Positions 44,853 to 53,801 of a DNA stretch of 64,000 nucleotides are shown here, piece by piece (the first letter of the stretch is position 1; each line of letters opens with the position of its first letter). Source of the DNA: Stutzerimonas stutzeri (GTDB lineage Bacteria > Pseudomonadota > Gammaproteobacteria > Pseudomonadales > Pseudomonadaceae); contig DGLA01000020.1 in assembly GCA_002387205.1 (NCBI GenBank), positions 1 through 64,000 on the forward strand, in the 5' to 3' direction. Under the pieces are notes generated by a model, which was given only the letters and a program-made list of their open reading frames with translations, ran no database searches and was not told the DNA's origin. Both the position numbers and the translations under genes were made by a program.

Positions 44853-47498
44853 TCAGCAATCCAGCGGATTGCGCTTCTCGGGGTCGATACCGAACTCGGT
44901 GATGGCATTGGCCACGACCGTGCGTTCGATGGCGCCGCGATTGGCGAGTGCTTGCAGTGCGGCCACGGCGACCCAGCGACGATCGACTTCGAAGAAGTCA
45001 CGCAGCTTGGCGCGCGAATCGCTGCGGCCGAAGCCGTCGGTGCCCAACACCTGGTATTCGCGGGATGGAACCCACTGACGAATCTGATCGGCGAACAGCT
45101 TCATGTAGTCCGTTGAGGCCACGACGGGGCCTTCGCGGCCTTCCAGGCACTGCTCGACATAGCTCTTGCGCGGCTCTTCGGTCGGATGCAGACGGTTCCA
45201 GCGGTCCACGGCCAGGCCGTCGCGACGCAGTTCGTTGAAGCTGGTGACGCTCCAGACGTCGGCGCCCACGCCCATCTTGGCGAGGATATCCACCGCGGCG
45301 CGCACTTCACGCAGGATGGTGCCGGAGCCCAGCAGCTGTACGCGGTGCTTGAAGTCGCCCTTGGCTTCCTCGAGCAGGTACATGCCTTTGATGATGCCTT
45401 CTTCGACACCCTGCGGCATGGCGGGCTGCTGGTAGTTCTCGTTCATCACGGTGATGTAGTAGTAGACGCTCTTCTGCAGCTCCATCATTTCGTGCATGCC
45501 GTGATGCATGATCACCGCCAGCTCGTAGCCGTAGGTGGGGTCATAGCTGCGGCAGTTGGGGATGGTGCTGGCGAGGATATGGCTGTGGCCATCCTCGTGC
45601 TGCAGGCCTTCGCCGTTCAGCGTGGTGCGCCCGGAAGTGCCGCCCAAGAGGAAGCCGCGAGTCTGGGCATCGCCAGCCGCCCAGGCCAGGTCGCCGATGC
45701 GCTGGAAGCCGAACATCGAATAGAAGATGTAGACCGGCAGCATTGGCTGGTTGTAGTTGCTGTAGGCGGTACCGGCAGCGATGAACGAGGAGAATGCGCC
45801 GGCTTCGTTCAGGCCTTCCTGCAGGATCTGGCCGTCCTTTTCCTCGCGGTAGTACATCACCTGGTCGCGATCGACCGGCTCGTAAAGCTGCCCCACCGGG
45901 GAGTAGATACCCAGCTGGCGGAACATGCCTTCCATGCCGAAGGTACGCGCCTCGTCAGCAAGGATCGGCACGATGCGCTTGCCCAGGTCCTTGTCCTTGA
46001 CCAGCTGCGAGAGAATCCGACCGAACGCCATGGTGGTGGAAATCTCGCGATCCCCGGAGCCGTCGAGTACGGCTTTTAGTGTCTCCAGCGGCGGCGTCGG
46101 GATGCTGAAGCTCTTCGGCCGGCGCTGCGGCAGCGAGCCGCCGAGTTTCTCGCGGCACTTGCGCAGGTAGCGCATCTCAGCGCTGTCTTCGGCCGGGCGG
46201 TAGAACGGCAGCTCTTCGAGCTGCGAATCGTTGACCGGGATGTCGAAGCGGTCGCGGAATTTCTTCAGGCTGTCGATATCGACTTTCTTGGTGTTGTGGG
46301 CGATGTTCTTCGCTTCACCGGCACCAGTGCCGTAGCCCTTGATGGTCTTGGCCAGGATGACGGTTGGCTGCCCCTTGTGGTTGACCGCCTGATGGTAGGC
46401 CGCATAGACCTTGTACGGATCGTGGCCGCCACGGTTGAGCTTCCAGACTTCTTCGTCGGACATGTTCTCGACGCGCTTGAGCAGCTCGGGATCGGCGCCA
46501 AAGAAATGCTTGCGTACGTAGGCGCCGTCCTTGGCCTTGTAGTTCTGGTATTCCCCGTCGATGGCCTGATCCATGCGGCGCTGCATGCGACCGTCTTCGT
46601 CGGCGGCGAACAGCGGATCCCACAGGCGACCCCAGACGACCTTGTTGACGTTCCAGTTGGCGCCTTTGAACACGCCTTCCAGTTCCTGGATGATCTTGCT
46701 GTTGCCGCGAACCGGGCCGTCCAGACGCTGCAGGTTGCAGTTGATGACGAACACCAGGTTGTCGAGGTTCTCGCGGCCGGCCAGGGAAATGGCGCCGAGG
46801 GTTTCCGGCTCGTCGCACTCGCCGTCGCCGATGAAGCACCAGACGCGCTGCTTGCCCTTCGGGATGAAGCCGCGGTTTTCCAGGTACTTCATGAAGCGCG
46901 CCTGGTAGATCGCGGTGATCGGGCCGAGGCCCATGGATACCGTCGGGAACTGCCAGAAGTCCGGCATCAGGTGCGGGTGCGGGTAGCTGGACAGGCCGTG
47001 GCCATCGACTTCCTGACGGAAGTTGAGCATCTGGTCTTCGCTCAGGCGGCCTTCGAGGAAGGCACGGGCGTAGATGCCGGGGGAGGCATGGCCTTGATAG
47101 TAGATCAGGTCACCGCCGTGTTCTTCCGTTGGCGCCTGGAAGAAATAGTTGAAACCGATGTCGTATAGCGTGGCGCTGGAGGCGAAGGTGGAGATGTGGC
47201 CACCCAGGTCCGGGTCCTTCAGGTTCGCGCGCATCACCATCGCCAGTGCGTTCCAGCGGACCAGGGAGCGGATACGCCGCTCCATGAACAGGTCGCCGGG
47301 CATCTTGGCTTCGCGGGTGACGGGGATGGTGTTGCGGTAGGGCGTGGTGATGCCATACGGCAGCGGCGTGCCACTGCGGGTGGCCAGCTCCCCCATCCGG
47401 GTCATGAGATAGTGGGCGCGGTCTTCACCTTCGCGGTCGAGAACTGACTCGAGGGCGTCCAGCCATTCCTGGGTTTCGACGGGATCGAGATCTTGCAT
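44853..47498 (-). CDS. aceE: pyruvate dehydrogenase E1 component
   Basis: This thiamine-diphosphate enzyme decarboxylates pyruvate and acetylates E2. The 881-residue homodimeric E1 type is full length. It starts M-Q-D-L-D-P-V-E-T-Q-E-W-L-D-A-L-E-S-V, and the TPP/Mg motif is G-D-G-E-C-D-E-P-E-T-L with N-C-N. It also contains G-H-A-S-P-G-I-Y-A-R and the C-terminal G-T-D-G-F-G-R-S-D-S. GGAG precedes the ATG. Two matching palindromes lie 113-178 bp upstream and are candidate operators. It is divergent from glnE. Confidence 0.96.
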   Translation of the reverse strand: MQDLDPVETQEWLDALESVLDREGEDRAHYLMTRMGELATRSGTPLPYGITTPYRNTIPVTREAKMPGDLFMERRIRSLVRWNALAMVMRANLKDPDLGGHISTFASSATLYDIGFNYFFQAPTEEHGGDLIYYQGHASPGIYARAFLEGRLSEDQMLNFRQEVDGHGLSSYPHPHLMPDFWQFPTVSMGLGPITAIYQARFMKYLENRGFIPKGKQRVWCFIGDGECDEPETLGAISLAGRENLDNLVFVINCNLQRLDGPVRGNSKIIQELEGVFKGANWNVNKVVWGRLWDPLFAADEDGRMQRRMDQAIDGEYQNYKAKDGAYVRKHFFGADPELLKRVENMSDEEVWKLNRGGHDPYKVYAAYHQAVNHKGQPTVILAKTIKGYGTGAGEAKNIAHNTKKVDIDSLKKFRDRFDIPVNDSQLEELPFYRPAEDSAEMRYLRKCREKLGGSLPQRRPKSFSIPTPPLETLKAVLDGSGDREISTTMAFGRILSQLVKDKDLGKRIVPILADEARTFGMEGMFRQLGIYSPVGQLYEPVDRDQVMYYREEKDGQILQEGLNEAGAFSSFIAAGTAYSNYNQPMLPVYIFYSMFGFQRIGDLAWAAGDAQTRGFLLGGTSGRTTLNGEGLQHEDGHSHILASTIPNCRSYDPTYGYELAVIMHHGMHEMMELQKSVYYYITVMNENYQQPAMPQGVEEGIIKGMYLLEEAKGDFKHRVQLLGSGTILREVRAAVDILAKMGVGADVWSVTSFNELRRDGLAVDRWNRLHPTEEPRKSYVEQCLEGREGPVVASTDYMKLFADQIRQWVPSREYQVLGTDGFGRSDSRAKLRDFFEVDRRWVAVAALQALANRGAIERTVVANAITEFGIDPEKRNPLDC

Positions 47499-47610
47499 GG
47501 CTTGCTCCAGGGCGGAAAGGCTTCCAGAATCGGTTGCCTGCTTCGCTGCCGGCTTTGTGGGCCGGTGCGTATATGTTCTTGGATGTGATGCCGGGGGTAG
47601 AGCCGGGCCC

Positions 47611-47676
47611 TGTAGTTTTACTACAAAACAGCACTAGAGGCAGCCCCCTGTTGCGTTCATCAGTAGTAAAACTACA
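47611..47676 (-). promoter_or_regulatory. pair of TGTAGT-N3-ACTACA palindromes upstream of aceE
   Basis: TGTAGTTTTACTACA (47611-47625) is a perfect palindrome. AGTAGTAAAACTACA (47662-47676) is its inverse with one changed base. Centres are 51 bp apart in the 276-bp aceE-glnE gap. The first matches the HexR motif TGTARTWWWAYTACA that I recall from other gammaproteobacteria; a GntR-type pyruvate regulator is an alternative. Which of aceE and glnE is controlled is not decided by sequence; aceE is the metabolic fit. Confidence 0.6.
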
Positions 47677-47774
47677 TCCAGTGCGGGTCCGCTCCGTTTG
47701 CTGGCTCGAGTGCAAAGGGCTCTGTTCCGGGCGCTCCAGCGGTCCTGTAGTCATCTTTGCGCTAAGGGAACTTT

Positions 47775-50717
47775 ATGAGTCTTCCATCACTGGTTCCACT
47801 GCCGACGTCTCTTCAACCTTTGGTCACCCGTGCAGAGGAGACGTTCCTCGCCGCGATGCGCGACTCGTCGGAGGCAGCGCGTCGGTTTTCCGCCTGGCCA
47901 GCGCAGCGTCGGTCGTCATTCGGTCGAGTGTGTGCCGCCAGTGACTTCGTTTGCGAACAGGTTAGCCGAGATCCCGACATGCTGCTCCAGTTGGCCGACG
48001 GCGGCTTGCTGGAGCGACCGCTTGCTGGTGGGGAGATGCGGACGGCGTTGGTCGAGCTGCTCGCCGACTGTCCCGATGAAGAGAGTCTGGCGCGCCTGCT
48101 GCGGCGCTTCCGCAACCGCCAGCAGGTACGGATCATCTGGCGCGATCTGACCCGCCAGGCGGATCTCGCCGAAACCTGTGGCGACCTGTCCGACATGGCC
48201 GATGCGTGCATCGACCTGGCCTACCACTGGCTATACGTGCGCCACTGCGAGCAGTTCGGGGTTCCGACGGGTCGGCGCACGGGGCAGGCCCAGCATATGG
48301 TCATACTCGGCATGGGCAAGCTGGGGGCGCGTGAACTCAACCTGTCGTCGGACATCGACCTGATATTCGGTTATCCGGAGGGTGGCGAAACCGTTGGCGC
48401 GAAACGCTCGCTGGATAACCAGGAGTTCTTCGTCCGCCTCGGCCAGCGTCTGATCAAGGCACTGGATGCGCCGACCGTCGATGGCTTCGTATTCCGCGTC
48501 GACATGCGCCTGCGGCCCTATGGTTCGTCCGGCTCGCTGGTGCTCAGCTTCAACGCGCTGGAACAGTACTACCAGGACCAGGGGCGGGACTGGGAGCGTT
48601 ACGCCATGATCAAGGCCCGGGTGGTCGTTGGTGATCAGACCGCGGGAAAAGAGCTGTTGGACATGCTGCGGCCATTTGTTTACCGGCGGTATCTCGACTT
48701 CTCCGCGATCGACGCACTACGCACCATGAAGCAGTTGATCCAGCAGGAGGTTCGGCGCAAGGGCATGGCCGCCAATATCAAGCTGGGCTCGGGCGGCATC
48801 CGCGAAGTGGAATTCATTGCCCAGGCCTTCCAGCTGATCCACGGCGGGCGCGATCTGAGCCTGCAGCAGCGCCCTTTGCTGAAGGTCCTCGCTACCCTTT
48901 CCGGCCAGGGTTATCTGCCTGCCGACGCGGTTGACGAACTGCGCCAGGCCTATGAGTTTCTGCGCTACACCGAACACGCGCTGCAGGCGATCGATGATCG
49001 GCAGACGCAGATGCTGCCGGAGAATCAGACCGATTGTGATCGTGTCGCCTTCATCATGGGCTTCGGTGACTGGGAGGGCTTTCATCGGCAACTCCTCTAT
49101 TGGCGCGGTCGCGTCGACTGGCACTTCCGTCAGGTGATCGCCGATCCCGACGAAGACGAAAGCGCCGAAGGCGAAACGTTGGTGGGCGGCGAGTGGCTGC
49201 CGCTGTGGGAGCAGGACTGGGACGAGGAATTTGCCTGCCGCCAGCTGAGTGACGCAGGTTTCCGCGATGGCCAGGCTGCCTGCCAGCGCCTTGCGGCACT
49301 GCGCAGCGGCAATCAGGTGCGCACCATGCAGCGCTTGGGTCGCGAACGGCTCGATGCCTTCATTCCACGGCTGCTGGCGCAGGCGGTCGAACAGGACGAT
49401 CCGGACCTGGTGCTCGAACGCGTGCTTCCGCTGGTAGAGGCCGTGGCGCGGCGTTCGGCCTATCTGGTCTTGCTCACGGAAAATCCGGGCGCGTTGCAGC
49501 GCCTGCTTGAACTCTGCGCCGGCAGCCCCTGGATTGCCGAGCAGATCGCGCGCTTCCCTTTATTGCTTGATGAGTTGCTCAACGCCGGGCGCCTGTTCAG
49601 CCCGCCGCAGGCGCCGGAGCTTGTCGCTGAGCTGCAGGAACGGCTGGCTCGCATTCCCGAGGATGATCTGGAACAGCAGATGGAGGCGCTGCGGCATTTC
49701 AAGCTGGCGCACCGCCTGCGGGTGGCCGCGTCCGAGATCGCCGGCACCCTGCCGTTGATGAAAGTCAGCGACTATCTGACCTGGCTCGCCGAGGCGATCC
49801 TCGAGCAGGTGCTGGCATTGGCCTGGCGGCATACGGTGGCGCGGCACGGTCAACCCCGTCGCGTAGATGGCTCGCCTTGCGATCCGGCCTTCATCATCCT
49901 GGGTTACGGCAAGGTAGGCGGTATCGAGTTGGGTCACGGCTCTGATCTGGACCTCGTGTTCATCCACGACGGCGATCCTGATGCCGAAACCGATGGCGTC
50001 AAGCCAATCGATGGCGCGCAATTTTTCACGCGGCTGGGACAGCGCATCATCCACCTGTTGACCACGCAGACCACTTCCGGTCAGCTCTACGAAGTCGATA
50101 TGCGGCTGCGGCCGTCGGGGGTATCCGGGTTGCTGGTCAGCTCGCTGAGTGCCTTCGAGCGTTACCAGAGCAACGAGGCCTGGACCTGGGAGCACCAGGC
50201 GCTGGTGCGTGCGCGGGTGCTGGTGGGGTGTCCGCAGCTGGCGGCCGACTTCGAGAAGGTACGTGCTGCGGTGCTGGGTCGCCCTCGCGATCTTGATCAG
50301 CTGCGCCGCGAAGTCAGCGAGATGCGCGGCAAGATGCGGGACAACCTCGGAACCCGGGCAACTCAGGCCGGAATGGCCGACAAGGCCTTTCAGGCGGACG
50401 GCGAGTTCAATCTCAAGCAGGACGCCGGTGGTATCGTGGATATCGAATTTATGGTGCAATACGCGGCTTTGGCGTGGTCGCACCAGCATCCGCAACTGCT
50501 GCGCTATACCGATAACATCCGCATTCTTGACGGGTTGGAGCAGGCCGGGTTGATGACCGGCGATGAGGTTCGGCTGCTGCAGGATGCCTACAAGGCTTAC
50601 CGCGCCGCGGCTCACCGGCAATCACTGCAGAAACTGACTGGCGTGGTGAGTGGGGACCAATTCCATGACGAGCGTCGCGCGGTGATGCGCATCTGGCGCG
50701 AGCTGGGGCTCGGCTGA
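47775..50717 (+). CDS. glnE: glutamine synthetase adenylyltransferase/adenylyl-removing enzyme
   Basis: GlnE adds and removes AMP on glutamine synthetase in response to PII, setting nitrogen assimilation. The 980-residue protein has two nucleotidyltransferase domains. The N-terminal removing domain is G-M-G-K-L-G-A-R-E-L-N-L-S-S-D-I-D-L-I-F, near residue 180. The C-terminal transferase domain is G-Y-G-K-V-G-G-I-E-L-G-H-G-S-D-L-D-L-V-F, near residue 710. The helical PII-UTase-type domains follow each. A GGGAA ribosome binding site precedes the ATG. It lies between aceE and ilvE as in P. aeruginosa. Confidence 0.96.
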   Translation: MSLPSLVPLPTSLQPLVTRAEETFLAAMRDSSEAARRFSAWPAQRRSSFGRVCAASDFVCEQVSRDPDMLLQLADGGLLERPLAGGEMRTALVELLADCPDEESLARLLRRFRNRQQVRIIWRDLTRQADLAETCGDLSDMADACIDLAYHWLYVRHCEQFGVPTGRRTGQAQHMVILGMGKLGARELNLSSDIDLIFGYPEGGETVGAKRSLDNQEFFVRLGQRLIKALDAPTVDGFVFRVDMRLRPYGSSGSLVLSFNALEQYYQDQGRDWERYAMIKARVVVGDQTAGKELLDMLRPFVYRRYLDFSAIDALRTMKQLIQQEVRRKGMAANIKLGSGGIREVEFIAQAFQLIHGGRDLSLQQRPLLKVLATLSGQGYLPADAVDELRQAYEFLRYTEHALQAIDDRQTQMLPENQTDCDRVAFIMGFGDWEGFHRQLLYWRGRVDWHFRQVIADPDEDESAEGETLVGGEWLPLWEQDWDEEFACRQLSDAGFRDGQAACQRLAALRSGNQVRTMQRLGRERLDAFIPRLLAQAVEQDDPDLVLERVLPLVEAVARRSAYLVLLTENPGALQRLLELCAGSPWIAEQIARFPLLLDELLNAGRLFSPPQAPELVAELQERLARIPEDDLEQQMEALRHFKLAHRLRVAASEIAGTLPLMKVSDYLTWLAEAILEQVLALAWRHTVARHGQPRRVDGSPCDPAFIILGYGKVGGIELGHGSDLDLVFIHDGDPDAETDGVKPIDGAQFFTRLGQRIIHLLTTQTTSGQLYEVDMRLRPSGVSGLLVSSLSAFERYQSNEAWTWEHQALVRARVLVGCPQLAADFEKVRAAVLGRPRDLDQLRREVSEMRGKMRDNLGTRATQAGMADKAFQADGEFNLKQDAGGIVDIEFMVQYAALAWSHQHPQLLRYTDNIRILDGLEQAGLMTGDEVRLLQDAYKAYRAAAHRQSLQKLTGVVSGDQFHDERRAVMRIWRELGLG

Positions 50718-50759
50718 ACTCGTCAAACAGTATTTATCCGAATCTTGAGGTGGCAACTG

Positions 50760-51683
50760 ATGTCGATGTCCGATCGTGATGGCGTGATCTGGTATGACGG
50801 TGAGATGGTTCAGTGGCGCGATGCGACCACCCACGTCCTGACGCACACCCTGCATTACGGCATGGGCGTCTTCGAAGGCGTGCGCGCCTACAACACGCCA
50901 GCCGGTACTGCGATTTTCCGCCTGCAGGCGCATACGGATCGCCTGTTCGATTCGGCACACATCATGAACATGAAGATGCCGTACTCGAAGGAAGAAATTA
51001 ACGAGGCGACCCGCGCCGCCGTTCGCGAGAACAATCTGGAAAGCGCCTACATCCGCCCGATGGTCTTCTACGGATCCGAAGGCATGGGGTTGCGCGCCAG
51101 CGGCCTGAAGGTTCATGTGATCGTCGCCGCCTGGCACTGGGGCGCCTACATGGGTGATGAGGCCCTGGAGATGGGCATCAAGGTGCGCACCAGTTCCTTC
51201 ACACGCCACCACGTCAACATCAGCATGACCCGCGCCAAATCCAACGGTGCCTACATCAACTCCATGCTGGCCCTGCAGGAAGCCATCTCCGGTGGCGCCG
51301 ACGAGGCGCTGATGCTGGATCCGGAAGGCTACGTCGCCGAAGGCTCGGGCGAGAACATCTTCATCATCAAGGATGGCGTGATCTATACCCCGGAAGTGAC
51401 TGCCTGCCTAAACGGCATCACCCGCGCAACCGTCCTGACCCTGGCCAACGAGCTGGGCATCAAGGTGGTCGAGAAGCGCATCACCCGTGACGAGGTGTAC
51501 ATCGCCGACGAAGCCTTCTTCACCGGAACGGCCGCCGAAGTCACCCCGATCCGTGAAGTCGATGGGCGCAACATCGGCATCGGCCGCCGCGGCCCGGTCA
51601 CCGAACGGGTGCAGAAGGCGTACTTCGATCTGGTGTCAGGCAAGACCGATGCGCATGCCGAATGGCGGACGTTGGTCAAATAA
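50760..51683 (+). CDS. ilvE: branched-chain amino acid aminotransferase
   Basis: IlvE performs the last step of Val, Leu and Ile synthesis using PLP. The 307-residue class IV aminotransferase begins M-S-M-S-D-R-D-G-V-I-W-Y-D-G. It has H-Y-G-M-G-V-F-E-G-V-R, the PLP Lys in T-R-A-K-S-N-G-A-Y and E-G-S-G-E-N-I-F. GAGG lies nine bases before ATG 50760; the longer frame from 50745 is less likely. A hairpin of heptamer-like repeats follows it before waaF. Confidence 0.95.
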   Translation: MSMSDRDGVIWYDGEMVQWRDATTHVLTHTLHYGMGVFEGVRAYNTPAGTAIFRLQAHTDRLFDSAHIMNMKMPYSKEEINEATRAAVRENNLESAYIRPMVFYGSEGMGLRASGLKVHVIVAAWHWGAYMGDEALEMGIKVRTSSFTRHHVNISMTRAKSNGAYINSMLALQEAISGGADEALMLDPEGYVAEGSGENIFIIKDGVIYTPEVTACLNGITRATVLTLANELGIKVVEKRITRDEVYIADEAFFTGTAAEVTPIREVDGRNIGIGRRGPVTERVQKAYFDLVSGKTDAHAEWRTLVK

Positions 51684-51688
51684 GCCGC

Positions 51689-51764
51689 AAGCTGGAAGCC
51701 AGAAGCTGGAAGTGAAGACCACTCCGGCGCTCGCTTCCAGCTTCAGGCTCATGGCTTCCAGCTT
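51689..51764 (+). repeat. nested inverted repeat of heptamer units, abutting the waaF start codon
   Basis: AAGCTGGAAGCC (51689-51700) pairs perfectly with 51753-51764. GAAGCTGGAAG (51702-51712) pairs perfectly with 51734-51744. Together they form a long hairpin whose last base touches the waaF ATG. The units are of the AAGCTGG type seen near 23.8 kb. No Shine-Dalgarno sequence is left at normal distance from the waaF start. Confidence 0.85.
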
Positions 51765-52799
51765 ATGAATATATTGATCGTGGGTCCCAGCTGGGTAGGC
51801 GACATGGTGATGGCGCAGACGCTGTTCGTCTGCCTGAAACAGCGCCATCCCGATTGCCAGATCGACGTGCTCGCGCCGGAGTGGAGCCGCCCCATCCTCG
51901 ATCGCATGCCCGAGGTGCGCCAGGCGCTGAGTTTTCCGGTGGGGCATGGCGTGCTCGACATGGCGACCCGCCGCACCATTGCGCAAAGTCTCCGAGGGCA
52001 GTATCAACAGGCGATCCTGTTGCCAAACTCACTGAAATCGGCATTGGTACCGTTCTTTGCGGGCATCCCTAAACGCACGGGTTGGCGTGGGGAAATGCGC
52101 TTCGGCTTGCTCAACGACATGCGCAAGTTGGACAAAGGGCGCTACCCGCTGATGATCGAGCGTTTCATGGCCTTGGCCTATGAGCCCGGCGCAGAGCTGC
52201 CCAAACCCTATCCGAAGCCGTCCCTGCGCATCGTCGAGCAAACGCGCGCTGCGGCGCTGGCGCGTTTCGGGCTGTCTTTGGATCGGCCGGTGCTGTCGCT
52301 CTGCCCCGGCGCCGAGTTTGGCGAGTCCAAGCGCTGGCCGGCTGAACATTTTGCCAAGGTCGCGGAGGTCAAGATCCGCGAAGGCTGGCAGGTCTGGTTG
52401 TTCGGCTCGAAAAACGATCACTCGGTTGGCGAGGACATCCTCCAGCGTCTGATACCGGGGCTGCGTGAGGAGGCGGTGAATCTGGCGGGCGAGACGAGTC
52501 TTGCCGAAGCGATCGACCTGCTTTCATGCTCGGATGCGGTGGTCTCCAACGACTCGGGGCTGATGCATGTCGCCGCGGCGCTCGGGCGGCCGCTGGTGTC
52601 CGTCTACGGCTCGACCTCTCCGGCCTTCACGCCGCCACTGTCCGACCAGGTGGAAGTGGTGCGGCTGGGGCTCGATTGCAGCCCCTGCTTCGAGCGCACC
52701 TGCCGTTTCGGTCACAACAACTGCATGCGCGAATTGAAACCAAGGCCAGTCATCGAGGCGCTGGGGCGCCTGGTTCCGCAGCCGGTCGAGGTGCGCTAG
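51765..52799 (+). CDS. waaF: ADP-heptose:LPS heptosyltransferase II
   Basis: WaaF adds the second heptose to the LPS inner core in the cytoplasm. The 344-residue GT9 protein has the N-terminal G-P-S-W-V-G-D-M-V-M-A-Q, L-C-P-G-A-E-F-G-E-S-K-R-W-P-A-E-H-F (nucleotide-sugar region), and S-N-D-S-G-L-M-H-V-A-A-A-L-G followed by Y-G-S-T-S-P. It is the first gene of the LPS core operon and ends exactly one base before waaC. Its start is preceded by repeat sequence instead of a recognisable ribosome binding site. Confidence 0.95.
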   Translation: MNILIVGPSWVGDMVMAQTLFVCLKQRHPDCQIDVLAPEWSRPILDRMPEVRQALSFPVGHGVLDMATRRTIAQSLRGQYQQAILLPNSLKSALVPFFAGIPKRTGWRGEMRFGLLNDMRKLDKGRYPLMIERFMALAYEPGAELPKPYPKPSLRIVEQTRAAALARFGLSLDRPVLSLCPGAEFGESKRWPAEHFAKVAEVKIREGWQVWLFGSKNDHSVGEDILQRLIPGLREEAVNLAGETSLAEAIDLLSCSDAVVSNDSGLMHVAAALGRPLVSVYGSTSPAFTPPLSDQVEVVRLGLDCSPCFERTCRFGHNNCMRELKPRPVIEALGRLVPQPVEVR

Positions 52800-53801
52800 A
52801 TGAGGGTCCTGCTGGTCAAGACCTCTTCGCTGGGCGACGTGGTCCACACGCTGCCGGCGCTCACCGATGCCCGCCGTCTCGTGCCCGGTATCCAGTTCGA
52901 CTGGGTGGTGGAAGAGGGCTTTGCCGAGATCCCCGCCTGGCATCCTGCCGTCGCGCAGGTCCTTCCGGTGGCGATACGTCGCTGGCGCAAACAGCCGCTG
53001 CAGACCCTTCGCTCCGGTGAATGGCGGCGTTTCAAGGCACGGCTGCGCGAAACCCGTTATGACCTCGCGATCGATGCTCAGGGTCTGCTGAAAAGCGCCT
53101 GGCTGACGCGCTACGTCGAGGCGCCGGTTGCCGGGCTGGATCGGGATTCGATACGCGAGCCGCTGGCGTCACGTTTCTATGATCGACGTTATGCCGTGCC
53201 CCGTGAGCAGCACGCCCTGGAGCGGGTCCGTCAGCTGTTCGCCCAGGCGCTCGGCTATCTGGCTCCAGAGACGACCGCCGACTATGGCCTGGATCGCAGT
53301 CAGCTGGCCGCACCGGGTGAGCAGCCCTATCTCCTGTTCCTCCATGGCACGACCTGGCCGAGCAAGCACTGGCCCGAACGCTACTGGCGCGAGCTGGCCG
53401 AGCGGATGAACGAATTCGGCTGGGCAATTCGCCTGCCCTGGGGCAATGCAGACGAGAAGGCCCGCGCGGAGCGAATCGCCCAGGGATTGTCCGGCGCTTC
53501 GGTATTGCCGCGTCTCAACCTTGGCGGGATCGCCAAGGTTATCGCCGGTGCACGGGCCTGTGTCGCGGTCGATACGGGCCTTGGCCATCTTGCTGCGGCG
53601 CTGGACGTGCCGAGCATATCGCTCTACGGTCCGACCCTGCCCGGGCGCGTTGGTGCCTACGGTCGCTCACAGGTCCATCTCTGTGCGCCCGGACCGAACG
53701 CCGGCAAGGGCGATCGCCATACACCCTGCTTCGACGAATTGCCACCTGAGCGCGTCGCCAGCGAACTCAAGGCCCTGTTGCGGTCCGCGGAGACACCCTG
53801 A
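52800..53801 (+). CDS. waaC: LPS heptosyltransferase I
   Basis: WaaC adds the first heptose to Kdo. The 333-residue GT9 protein starts M-R-V-L-L-V-K-T-S-S-L-G-D-V-V-H-T-L-P-A, the family signature. It has H-G-T-T-W-P-S-K-H-W-P and V-D-T-G-L-G-H-L-A-A-A-L-D with Y-G-P-T. It follows waaF with no gap, and its stop overlaps the waaG start by one base (TGATG). Confidence 0.95.
   Translation: MRVLLVKTSSLGDVVHTLPALTDARRLVPGIQFDWVVEEGFAEIPAWHPAVAQVLPVAIRRWRKQPLQTLRSGEWRRFKARLRETRYDLAIDAQGLLKSAWLTRYVEAPVAGLDRDSIREPLASRFYDRRYAVPREQHALERVRQLFAQALGYLAPETTADYGLDRSQLAAPGEQPYLLFLHGTTWPSKHWPERYWRELAERMNEFGWAIRLPWGNADEKARAERIAQGLSGASVLPRLNLGGIAKVIAGARACVAVDTGLGHLAAALDVPSISLYGPTLPGRVGAYGRSQVHLCAPGPNAGKGDRHTPCFDELPPERVASELKALLRSAETP

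Noticed and set aside
43734..45116. Long frames on the plus strand opposite aceF and aceE
   Set aside because: They are shadows of repetitive, high-GC coding sequence (lipoyl domains); the minus-strand genes are unmistakable.
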